Source: Verrucomicrobiota bacterium
GTDB lineage: Bacteria > Verrucomicrobiota > Verrucomicrobiia > Limisphaerales > JAHEOI01
Assembly: GCA_018610125.1 (NCBI GenBank)
Contig: JAHEOI010000358.1
Location: 1-7,632 of the forward strand
Direction: 5' to 3'
DNA length: 7,632 nucleotides
Each line of letters begins with the position of its first letter. Within the stretch, counting starts at the first letter, position 1. The notes under the pieces were generated by a model that saw nothing but the letters and a program-made list of their open reading frames with translations, did no database searches and was not told the origin of the DNA. This document shows, in pieces, positions 1 through 6,303 of this stretch. The translations under genes were made by a program, and so were the position numbers.

Positions 1-643
1 CCTCGGCGTGACGGAGTGCCCGTTCGAGAAGTCGAACGCGATGGCGCGCCTCGGCCGCTTGATTGCGTTTTGCTTCGAGGTCCCCGAGCTCGGCCTCGTG
101 CCGGGAAAGGATCTCCTGCTGCCGCTGTGCTTGACGTCGTTCTCGGTCGGCCTTTTGCAGTTGCCGTGTTTCCGGAAGATTGCGGGAGGGACGGGATTGG
201 AATCGAAGCTGTTGTGCTGCCTGTTGGACGTCGTAGCCGCCGGTGGTTTCAAGGCGGATGGCCTTGGCAAAGGATCGGTTTGTGGTCTCGACTTGCAGGA
301 GCTGGTGCAGGTCGAGGTTATATCGGTCTCGTGCCTCCGCCGGCGGAAGATTGGGGGCGCTCGATTCGATGCCGTTTCGGTAATAGACGGGTCGTGAGGC
401 ATCCAGCTCGACAAACCACCGGTTGGAATCAAAGTCCCATTCCGCCGCGATCGACACATGCCTCGGTTCCTGCCCTTGGGGCCATAGAAGGAGATTAATG
501 GCCCGCGCTAATGTCGTTTTCCCGGAGGCATTCGGGCCGAATATAATATTAATCCCGGGACAAAGCTGATCGACGACAAAGCCGGGCGGCGAAAAGCCGG
601 GCATGCGCCGAATTTCAATTTTCTGAAAGCTGATCTGAGGCAT
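1..643 (-). CDS. AAA family ATPase, SbcC/Rad50/YhaN-like, N-terminal part (cut by window start)
   Basis: Reading the minus strand from the ATG at 643 gives 214 codons without a stop, running off the window. The N-terminus has the usual beta-strand start followed by a Walker A motif, GPNASGKT, at residues 36-43. From about residue 155 the sequence becomes rich in Arg, Gln, Glu and Ala with heptad-like spacing (for example QKADRERRQAQRQQ), as at the start of the long coiled coil of SMC/Rad50-type ATPases. The signature and Walker B motifs would lie outside the window. The start is supported by GAGGTGG seven bases upstream. The gene begins 29 bp inside the end of the upstream nuclease gene, so the two are probably translationally coupled and their products act as a complex in DNA end processing. 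The glycine and proline-rich N-terminus resembles YhaN-like proteins more than E. coli SbcC, but the family choice is an inference from 214 residues. Confidence 0.85.
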   Translation of the reverse strand, partial: MPQISFQKIEIRRMPGFSPPGFVVDQLCPGINIIFGPNASGKTTLARAINLLLWPQGQEPRHVSIAAEWDFDSNRWFVELDASRPVYYRNGIESSAPNLPPAEARDRYNLDLHQLLQVETTNRSFAKAIRLETTGGYDVQQAAQQLRFQSRPSRNLPETRQLQKADRERRQAQRQQEILSRHEAELGDLEAKRNQAAEARHRVRLLERALRHAE

Positions 644-1958
644 GGTCCGGCCACCTCGGTTTCTGAGCGAGCAATTCGTCCAGAAGTAGTCTCGCTTGGC
701 GAATCAACCAATCGCGTGCCTCCTCAAAGTCGGGAGGACCTGTCTCGGAGCCGCGCAATGGATTGTAAGGCTTGGCGTTGTAAACACCGCTCATCCGCTC
801 CTGCGTCTGTCGGATCAGTTGTCGCGTCGCGTCATCTTCATTCCCGTCGTGCAGCATTAATAACGTATGGGCAAGGATGCCGGGGGGATCATCGCCTTGG
901 GCAAGTCGTTGTAAGTCCCACGCGGGCCGAGTGGCGATTGTGACCCCTACTACTCCGGCACTGGCGCGTCCTGTCTCCAAAAAAAGCGTTTCGTCAAGGG
1001 CTTGCAGCCGGTCGGCAAGCGTCCGATGAAACGGGGTCTTGCCGGTCAGCCGGAGATGGCAAGCCAAATGCCTCAAATGCGGCGCGATATCGCTATGAGT
1101 CCGCAATGACGCTTGTAAGGTCTCGGCGATTCGGGTGTCGATGGCCTCCGGCTCGGCAAGGCCGGAGAGGTCAACATCGATCGTTTCATACCGAAGTCGG
1201 GCTAATGGGATTTGTTGGAAGTTGAAAGTCCCATCCGATGCCACCTCGATCTCCCATGGGCCATGCAGGCCGTTTTCGGTGGGATCCAACGCCTGCGGGC
1301 TTCCCGGATAGAGAATGGGAGCGCTGCCTTCGTCTCGAGTCAGTTGCGGTGTGTGGATATGACCGAGAAGCCACATCGAGACCGGGAGGCCTTTGAGCTC
1401 GGTTGGCGCCACCGGCGCGTAGGCGCTGTCCGGCTGCCGGGTGTCCCCATGCAAAAGTCCGACACAAAGCTCGTCGGCCTCCCTGCTTGCCTCGCGGTGG
1501 GGAAATTGGAGTAATGGAGTCTGGTAGACGTGGGCTTGATAGAACGACCAGCCAATCACCCGAAGCGGCGGCCCGTGCTCGGTCGCCACGCGCACCGATT
1601 CCCAATGGCCCTGTCTCCCCAAGAGGATGAAATACTCGCTCGCAAGGCTGTCAGCCAGACGCGGTAAGACATCGAAGTCGTGATTGCCCGCGACGGCCAC
1701 GGTACGAATTCGGTGGTCCGCCAAGCGCTGCACCCCTCGCTCGAGTGGCCCGTAAGCCTCAAAGAACCGATTGTCGTGATCGATGATATCGCCTGTGAGA
1801 GCCAGCAGATCGACCCGTTCCTGAATGGCGAAGTCGACGATATCGCGCCACGTTGCGTTGGTTGAAAAATCGGGTCCATCCAGGTGACTGGGCAGGCGTT
1901 TGGGGCGACGCCCCATGTGGATATCGCCTGTGCCAAGGATCCGGATATTTGCCCGCAT
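615..1958 (-). CDS. SbcD/Mre11/YhaO-like metallophosphoesterase (DNA repair nuclease subunit)
   Basis: The 447-residue protein has all the calcineurin-like phosphoesterase motifs in order: GDIHMG (D12, H14), GDIID (D57, D60), GNHD (N92, H93), LLHGD (H170) and GHIH (H200, H202). These residues bind the two catalytic metal ions, normally manganese, in Mre11/SbcD nucleases. The catalytic domain fills about residues 1-240. The rest is an alpha/beta C-terminal region that probably serves for capping and ATPase binding, as in YhaO-type proteins. The start ATG at 1956-1958 has an AAGGA 11 bases upstream, a rather long spacing. The stop lies inside the following SbcC-like ATPase gene (29-bp overlap), which strongly supports a nuclease-ATPase complex for processing DNA ends or hairpins in the cytoplasm. 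I leave the symbol empty because sbcD and yhaO cannot be told apart here. Confidence 0.92.
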   Translation of the reverse strand: MRANIRILGTGDIHMGRRPKRLPSHLDGPDFSTNATWRDIVDFAIQERVDLLALTGDIIDHDNRFFEAYGPLERGVQRLADHRIRTVAVAGNHDFDVLPRLADSLASEYFILLGRQGHWESVRVATEHGPPLRVIGWSFYQAHVYQTPLLQFPHREASREADELCVGLLHGDTRQPDSAYAPVAPTELKGLPVSMWLLGHIHTPQLTRDEGSAPILYPGSPQALDPTENGLHGPWEIEVASDGTFNFQQIPLARLRYETIDVDLSGLAEPEAIDTRIAETLQASLRTHSDIAPHLRHLACHLRLTGKTPFHRTLADRLQALDETLFLETGRASAGVVGVTIATRPAWDLQRLAQGDDPPGILAHTLLMLHDGNEDDATRQLIRQTQERMSGVYNAKPYNPLRGSETGPPDFEEARDWLIRQARLLLDELLAQKPRWPDHASDQLSEN

Positions 1959-1973
1959 TGCTTCTTATTTCCT

Positions 1974-1990
1974 TGGTAAGGAATTTACCA
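1974..1990. promoter_or_regulatory. Candidate operator: perfect inverted repeat in the divergent spacer
   Basis: TGGTAA (1974-1979) and TTACCA (1985-1990) form a perfect 6-bp inverted repeat around the 5-bp centre GGAAT. It lies in the 67-bp spacer between two divergently transcribed genes, which is where a shared repressor site would sit. Read on the minus strand it contains TGGTAAATT, which could pass for an extended -10 element of the nuclease gene, though no good -35 is visible. The shape resembles GntR-family operators (TGGT-N-ACCA type), but the regulator is unknown and a 6-bp palindrome can occur by chance. Confidence 0.3.
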
Positions 1991-2025
1991 GAGAAACCGG
2001 GCTTGACTGAAGCATAAAGCGCGGG

Positions 2026-2955
2026 ATGGATTGGGGTGTGGCATTACGCGGGAAACAGGAATGGCTGCCTTACGCTTGCTTGGTTTTGGCGATGGCGCTT
2101 TGGGGGACTTCCTTCATTGCTTTGAAATGGGCATTTCAATTTTATCAGCCGATATTTGTATTATGGGGGAGAATGGTGGTCGGCAGCCTCTGTTTCCTTT
2201 TTCTGATCTCTCGATTGCGAGGGAATCGGTACCTTCCCGGCGACGCCAAGTGGCTGGCGTTCATGGTCTTCTGCGAGCCGTGCCTTTACTTCATCTTTGA
2301 AGCCTTGGCGCTGGAAAATACCTCGGCCTCCCAAGCCGGTATCATCGCCGCGTTGTTGCCGCTCTTGGTCGCCGCGGGGGCTTACCTCTTTCTCGGTGAA
2401 AGGGTAACCAAGCGAACGTGGACCGGTTTTTTGCTGGCCTTAATCGGCATTGCCGGATTGAACCTGGGAGCCCAAGCTACGGGACACGCTCCCAATCCGA
2501 TTGTCGGGAACCTGTTTGAAGTGGCCGCCATGATCTGTGCTACCGGTTATACCTTGAGCCTGAAGCGATTGTCGGCGCGTTACAATCCGTTTTTCCTGAC
2601 CGCGCTGCAAGCCTTCGCTGGGGCCGTCTTCTTCACGATCCTGGGAGTGGCTACCCGTGCGCCGTGGCCCCAAGAAGTCAAAGCACCCGGCCTGCTGGCG
2701 ATTGTCTATCTCGGATGCATGGTGACACTGGGCGCGTATGGACTCTATAACTTTGGTGTTAGTCGGATACCCGCAAGCCAGGCAACGGGATTCACGAACC
2801 TCATTCCTCTCTTCACCCTGGCTTTCGCCGTGGTGCTGCTGGGCGAATGGCTGACACCGGCGCAATTTGCCGCCTCGGCCCTGATTCTGCTCGGGGTGCT
2901 CCTGAGTCAGGATCGCCCGCCGAACACCGAAATGGCCTTGCCGGGGGAAAATTAG
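2026..2955 (+). CDS. EamA/DMT-superfamily inner-membrane transporter
   Basis: The 309-residue protein is almost entirely hydrophobic, with about ten membrane segments (near residues 14-33, 41-62, 75-95, 102-124, 131-149, 158-179, 189-209, 221-245, 251-273 and 278-294). It has the internal duplication of the drug/metabolite transporter superfamily. The first half has SASQAGIIAALLPLL followed by FLGERVT, and the second half has PASQATGFTNLIPLF followed by LLGEWLT. The length is typical of EamA proteins, which usually export amino acids, other small metabolites or drugs; the substrate cannot be read from the sequence. No clear ribosome binding site precedes the ATG at 2026. It is the best start because the first membrane helix begins about 13 residues in. 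It is transcribed away from the SbcD-like gene and converges on the cupredoxin gene with 8 bp between the stop codons. Confidence 0.9.
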   Translation: MDWGVALRGKQEWLPYACLVLAMALWGTSFIALKWAFQFYQPIFVLWGRMVVGSLCFLFLISRLRGNRYLPGDAKWLAFMVFCEPCLYFIFEALALENTSASQAGIIAALLPLLVAAGAYLFLGERVTKRTWTGFLLALIGIAGLNLGAQATGHAPNPIVGNLFEVAAMICATGYTLSLKRLSARYNPFFLTALQAFAGAVFFTILGVATRAPWPQEVKAPGLLAIVYLGCMVTLGAYGLYNFGVSRIPASQATGFTNLIPLFTLAFAVVLLGEWLTPAQFAASALILLGVLLSQDRPPNTEMALPGEN

Positions 2956-2963
2956 CAAGGGCC

Positions 2964-3404
2964 CTAATCGGAAGACTTGACCCGGATCGTCCCTTCCATG
3001 GTGACCGGGTGAAGACTGCAAAGGTACGTGAGGTCGTGCCCGGGCGACAATGGAGGCAACCGAACAAGAATTGATTCGCCGGGCCCCAATACCCTTGTTG
3101 CGATGTCGGTGCCTTGAATCGTCAACTGGTGGCGACTCCCCGAGCTGCGATTGATAAAGCGGATGACAATCGGTTGGTTGGGCGACACGGTCACTGACGG
3201 ATTCGCGGTTTCAGGCTGTTCCGCCCGATAGAATGCCATCCCGCGGGCGACAATGGTCAAACGAACAGCATCCGAGGATTGCGCGGCGGAGCTAAGGTGA
3301 CCCGAAACCATGACCCAAGCGAATAAGATGACGGATAAGGACGCCAACCCCATTATCGTTTTCGCGAGGCGACTGCCTCGGCATGCCTTGTAAATCACGG
3401 TCAT
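2964..3404 (-). CDS. Cupredoxin-domain protein, exported or membrane-anchored blue-copper electron carrier
   Basis: The 146-residue protein has a hydrophobic segment at about residues 16-33, followed by SSAAQ, so it is either a signal peptide or a membrane anchor. The remaining ~100 residues fit one cupredoxin fold: the edge strands NPSVTVSPNQPIVIRFIN, a histidine at H92 (SRHQLTI), and a C-terminal loop C129-S-L-H132-P-V-T-M136 followed by the strand EGTIRV. H92, C129, H132 and M136 would be the type 1 copper ligands. The C-x2-H-x3-M spacing lies between the amicyanin (x2) and plastocyanin (x4) types. Start choice is uncertain: AAGGAG lies only two bases before the ATG at 3404 but eight bases before an in-frame GTG at 3398, two codons on. 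It is the last gene of the oxidase-ZIP-cupredoxin cluster, 31 bp after the ZIP gene. The likely role is electron exchange with the oxidase or extracytoplasmic copper binding; this is inferred from context. Confidence 0.85.
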   Translation of the reverse strand: MTVIYKACRGSRLAKTIMGLASLSVILFAWVMVSGHLSSAAQSSDAVRLTIVARGMAFYRAEQPETANPSVTVSPNQPIVIRFINRSSGSRHQLTIQGTDIATRVLGPGESILVRLPPLSPGHDLTYLCSLHPVTMEGTIRVKSSD

Positions 3405-3435
3405 AACTCCTTACTACGGCCTTGGCCCGATACCG

Positions 3436-4692
3436 TTAAACGGCCACCAGCAAGTTGGTCCCATACATAACCAGGAACCCAAGCGCCAACCCCATCAGGT
3501 TCGCGGGCACTCGTAGCAGATCAGGCCAGGCTTCGTTTCCTTTCATTTGTTGCGAAATTTTAAAAATGACTTCCAAGATTGCACCGGCGCCGACCGACAG
3601 AAAAAGCAATGACCAGAGTGAGGAATAGGCGAATCCGCCGATCCAGCCGCCAAGGATTGTCGGAGCCCCGGCAACGAGCCCGAGCAAGGCAAACAAAAGC
3701 CAAGTCGGTCTCTCGTGGGCCATGGGGGAAATGATCGCCAGGCCCTCGGTGATGTTGTGAATCGTAAATCCGACAACAAGGATTGCTCCCAGCGAGATGG
3801 CCCCCAGGTTAAAGGCGGCCCCGATGGCGAGCCCCTCGGCGAGGTTGTGGAGTCCGATGGCCACGGCAATCAAGAGGGCCAGGGCGAATGCCTCTTGTCC
3901 CCATCGCTTGCGGGCCCATTGGGTAAGCCAATTGCCGCCGGTTTGGAGTAAGAAGAGGGTTCCAAAGGTGCCAAAGACAACGATGGCAAAGCCCTGAAAG
4001 ACTTCCGGCATGTCGCCGGCGGTTTCGATCGCTTCAACAACGGCATCGAGCAACAAGAAGACCAACAGGCCAATAGTGAAAAAGAGGACGCCGTGGAGCG
4101 TGCCCTTTTTCAAGCGTTTGAGCCACGGGAACCAAGCCAGCCCCAAGGCAACCGGGACCACCCCGACCAGTGTCCCGAGTAAGGCAAACAATCCGAAGTA
4201 GCCCCAAGAGACTTGCGGTGACTGGACCGCGACCTCGATTTCCCGAGAGAACGTAGCCCCTTTATCGGAAATGACCGTCACCTCATGCGCGGCTCCCTTG
4301 ACCCAATTAAACGGGAGCTCAATCGTGGCGGTCCCAAGCCGAGGGATCGTTCGGGGCGAGGTCGCTTTTTTCCCGCGGGCCGATGATCGTGTCTTCATGT
4401 CAAATGACCAATAGGCCTCGTCCACCATGACTTGGGCGATGGTTACCGGCTCGGGGCCGCCATTGACCACCTTCAGCTCGACTAACCCGGGCTCCGGAAG
4501 TGTGGTCCTCACAATGCTGAGCTCTTGGACCGGTGGGAAGCTGCGGCCCAAAATGCGGTCGATCGGCTGCCAGGCCCAGAGTACACCGATCACGATCCCC
4601 AAAAGTAAGATCGGCAGCAGACCCAATGCCCATGTCTTGCCGCGCGATCCAAAAGCGGGACCATTAGCCTGATCATCGTCGGGTGTCATCAT
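3436..4692 (-). CDS. ZIP-family metal transporter with N-terminal helix and extracytoplasmic beta-rich domain
   Basis: The 418-residue protein has a ZIP core in its C-terminal ~255 residues with about eight membrane segments (starting near 164, 199, 232, 268, 300, 330, 357 and 397). The two metal-binding signatures are HNLAEG (282-287) and HNITEG (312-317), the paired helix 4 and 5 motifs that hold the transported divalent ion. The usual proline of HNxPEG is replaced by Ala and Thr. Unlike ordinary ZIPs of about 250-300 residues, it starts with an extra membrane helix (about 21-41) and a ~100-residue soluble segment (about 56-157) with alternating strand pattern, which looks Ig-like or FixG-like and should lie outside the cytoplasm. 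Two ATGs (4692 and 4689) follow GAGGAG; the second is better spaced. It sits between the oxidase and cupredoxin genes, so uptake or release of a metal handled by those proteins is likely. The ion (Zn, Fe, Mn or other) cannot be told. Confidence 0.88.
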   Translation of the reverse strand: MMTPDDDQANGPAFGSRGKTWALGLLPILLLGIVIGVLWAWQPIDRILGRSFPPVQELSIVRTTLPEPGLVELKVVNGGPEPVTIAQVMVDEAYWSFDMKTRSSARGKKATSPRTIPRLGTATIELPFNWVKGAAHEVTVISDKGATFSREIEVAVQSPQVSWGYFGLFALLGTLVGVVPVALGLAWFPWLKRLKKGTLHGVLFFTIGLLVFLLLDAVVEAIETAGDMPEVFQGFAIVVFGTFGTLFLLQTGGNWLTQWARKRWGQEAFALALLIAVAIGLHNLAEGLAIGAAFNLGAISLGAILVVGFTIHNITEGLAIISPMAHERPTWLLFALLGLVAGAPTILGGWIGGFAYSSLWSLLFLSVGAGAILEVIFKISQQMKGNEAWPDLLRVPANLMGLALGFLVMYGTNLLVAV

Positions 4693-4726
4693 GCTCTCCT
4701 CTTTCCCTTGCTGCTATATTAGGCCA

Positions 4727-6022
4727 TCACGTCTGCTCGGTTCGGTCGGTTGCTTGGAACAGGCCCATCCAGCCCAGTTCGGCAAATTCGCTTTGGTGGG
4801 CATGGAACATGTACTTTCCAGGCCATCCTTCCCGAAGTCGAAATTCCAAAATTGCCCGTTCTGCCTGACACATCATGACCGTGTCCGTGTATTCATCCGA
4901 GCTTAGGTTGGTCCCTGTCCGATAGACCCGGAAAAACCCGGCATGCAAATGGAAGGAATTGATGGGATCAAACTCCGTGAGGTTGACCAAATAAATCCGA
5001 ACCAAGTCACCCGCACGAACCAAGATCGGCTCCTGCATGTAATGAAAGGCAAACGTGTTCGCCCCATAGACTTCGTTATCGCCGTCAAAGTTGGTGTCGA
5101 ACCCGTTCATGACCATCATGCACTCCTTGACAGGATGGTCTGCCGGCAGCGACTCGTTTGTATCCGGATCGATTTTTGGACGACGGTCCTGCGGCTCGCT
5201 CCCCCCTTCGGGATCCACCAAAAAGATACCGTACAATCCCTTATGGATATGACGCTTAAGCGGTACGGAATGGCAGTGATAGAGATGGATCCCGACCGGC
5301 TCGGCATCGAATTCGTAAATGTCTCGCCCCGCTTGGCGCAGTTTCGTTTCGCCAATCTCTCTCCATGGACTCGGATCGGACCCTGGCCCGAATGGGTAAT
5401 CGGCTTCCAATCCGTCCCCTTGCGATGCCGGCTCGACAAATTGGTGTGAGAGGGCGCCATCCATTGGATACGGATGCCATCCATGGAAATGAATTGTGTG
5501 CGGATGCGATCCCTCGTTGATGAACCAAATACGGATGCGATCTCCCTTTGTGGCTCGAATTGTCGGTCCCGGCACTCGACCGTTATAGGTCCAGGCAGGG
5601 AAATAGAGGCCCGGGGCGATCTCAATCTCGCGATCGCGCGCGACAAAGAGGTATTCCCGCAGCCTTTGACCGTTTTCAAGCCGGGATTCTTTGTAAAATT
5701 GGGGCCGCTTCTCCGAATCGAGGAAGCTGAAATTCCAGTCCGTCAGAAACTGCGAAGGATCAAAGATTGAGCGCTCCTCCTGGCTGATGCTCCCGATCGT
5801 CCCCATCCGTCCTGCATCAGCATTTGTCGAAGTCGCTTGACTCGTCCCTTCACGGTACCCACGCTTCCCTTTTTCCGCCGTGCCTGCCGTGAGCCCAAGA
5901 GAGGCCCCTAACGCGCCAAGGCCGCTCCATTGGAGGAATCGCCGTCTGCCAACCTTCCCGGCGGAGCTTGCCCCGCTGGAATCCCTAACCCCTCGGACTC
6001 TTGATGGATTGTCTTGCTTCAT
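4727..6022 (-). CDS. Two-domain multicopper oxidase, Tat-exported
   Basis: From the ATG at 6022 the product has 431 residues. A twin-arginine signal lies at about residues 26-48 (RRRFLQ, then a Gly/Ala/Leu-rich stretch). Domain 1 (about 120-270) has H175-T-I-H178-F-H180 and H249-C250-H251 with H258 and L263. Domain 2 (about 300-425) has H358-L-H360 and H407-A-H409. H178, H180, H249, H251, H358, H360, H407 and H409 supply a full trinuclear copper site. A type 1 site (H175, C250, H258, with Leu in the axial position) exists only in domain 1, because the domain 2 cysteine is replaced by A408. Two-domain oxidases of this kind form trimers with the trinuclear site between subunits and reduce oxygen to water outside the cytoplasm. 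The substrate (metal ion, phenol or a cupredoxin) is unknown. An upstream in-frame TTG at 6070 exists, but GGAG precedes the ATG at 6022. It is first in the cluster, 34 bp before the ZIP gene. Confidence 0.92.
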   Translation of the reverse strand: MKQDNPSRVRGVRDSSGASSAGKVGRRRFLQWSGLGALGASLGLTAGTAEKGKRGYREGTSQATSTNADAGRMGTIGSISQEERSIFDPSQFLTDWNFSFLDSEKRPQFYKESRLENGQRLREYLFVARDREIEIAPGLYFPAWTYNGRVPGPTIRATKGDRIRIWFINEGSHPHTIHFHGWHPYPMDGALSHQFVEPASQGDGLEADYPFGPGSDPSPWREIGETKLRQAGRDIYEFDAEPVGIHLYHCHSVPLKRHIHKGLYGIFLVDPEGGSEPQDRRPKIDPDTNESLPADHPVKECMMVMNGFDTNFDGDNEVYGANTFAFHYMQEPILVRAGDLVRIYLVNLTEFDPINSFHLHAGFFRVYRTGTNLSSDEYTDTVMMCQAERAILEFRLREGWPGKYMFHAHQSEFAELGWMGLFQATDRTEQT

Positions 6023-6030
6023 CTCACTCC
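6023..6030 (-). promoter_or_regulatory. Ribosome binding site deciding the oxidase start
   Basis: On the minus strand GGAGTGAG directly precedes the ATG at 6022, placing GGAG four bases from the start. The spacing is slightly short. The only longer alternative is a TTG at 6070, preceded by nothing better than GGAT. The Tat twin arginines then fall at residues 26-28. Confidence 0.5.
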
Positions 6031-6151
6031 GAATGTTCGAGTCCCAAAATATGTTTCTTTGAAGACTCAAACTTATCCAAAGCGAGTTGTCAAAAAACGA
6101 TTTTGCAGGTTTCCGCGGACGTCGCGATGAAGGGGAAAAAGGGAGGTTGCC

Positions 6152-6178
6152 CGCGAAGGGCGCGAAGGGCGCGAAGGG
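6152..6178. repeat. Three perfect tandem copies of the 9-bp unit CGCGAAGGG
   Basis: CGCGAAGGG is present at 6152-6160, 6161-6169 and 6170-6178 without mismatch. The first copy overlaps the left terminal inverted repeat. Inverted partial copies (CTTCGCG) occur in the right arm near 6353-6359 and 6371-6377. The 9-bp period would preserve a reading frame, but no gene is supported here. Confidence 0.8.
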
Positions 6179-6226
6179 GGGAATGATTCTTTTTGGGGGG
6201 AGGCGGCGATTGAGTGGCCCGCGTGA

Positions 6227-6303
6227 TCTGCCAATAACGGTCGGCAGAGGACTGTTGACCTAACCACCGCTGTTGCGGTAGGGACGGCACTCCGCTGCCG
6301 TCC
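6227..6303. repeat. Cluster of three consecutive hairpins
   Basis: Three perfect stems follow one another: TCTGCC/GGCAGA (6227-6232 with 6243-6248, 10-base loop), ACCGC/GCGGT (6266-6270 with 6275-6279, loop TGTT) and GGACGGCA/TGCCGTCC (6282-6289 with 6296-6303, loop CTCCGC). The last is the strongest. None is followed by a run of T on either strand, so a simple intrinsic terminator is unlikely. The cluster lies at the centre of the inverted-repeat element. Confidence 0.6.

Noticed and set aside
16..498. Plus-strand open frame of 160 codons opposite the ATPase gene
   Set aside because: It mirrors a well-supported minus-strand gene with a Walker A motif; its own product is Arg/Gly/Pro-rich and resembles no family.
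2440..3021. Minus-strand open frame of 193 codons opposite the EamA transporter
   Set aside because: The plus strand has the clear ten-helix duplicated transporter; this frame is Gln/Arg/Gly-rich with no fold signal.
4943..5449. Plus-strand open frame of 168 codons inside the oxidase gene
   Set aside because: The opposite strand encodes the copper-binding domains; this frame is an antisense by-product without recognisable motifs.
6088..6093. Perfect TTGACA on the minus strand upstream of the oxidase gene
   Set aside because: The position 16-18 bases downstream reads TTGAGT or similar, not a -10 element, so I cannot support a sigma-70 promoter here.
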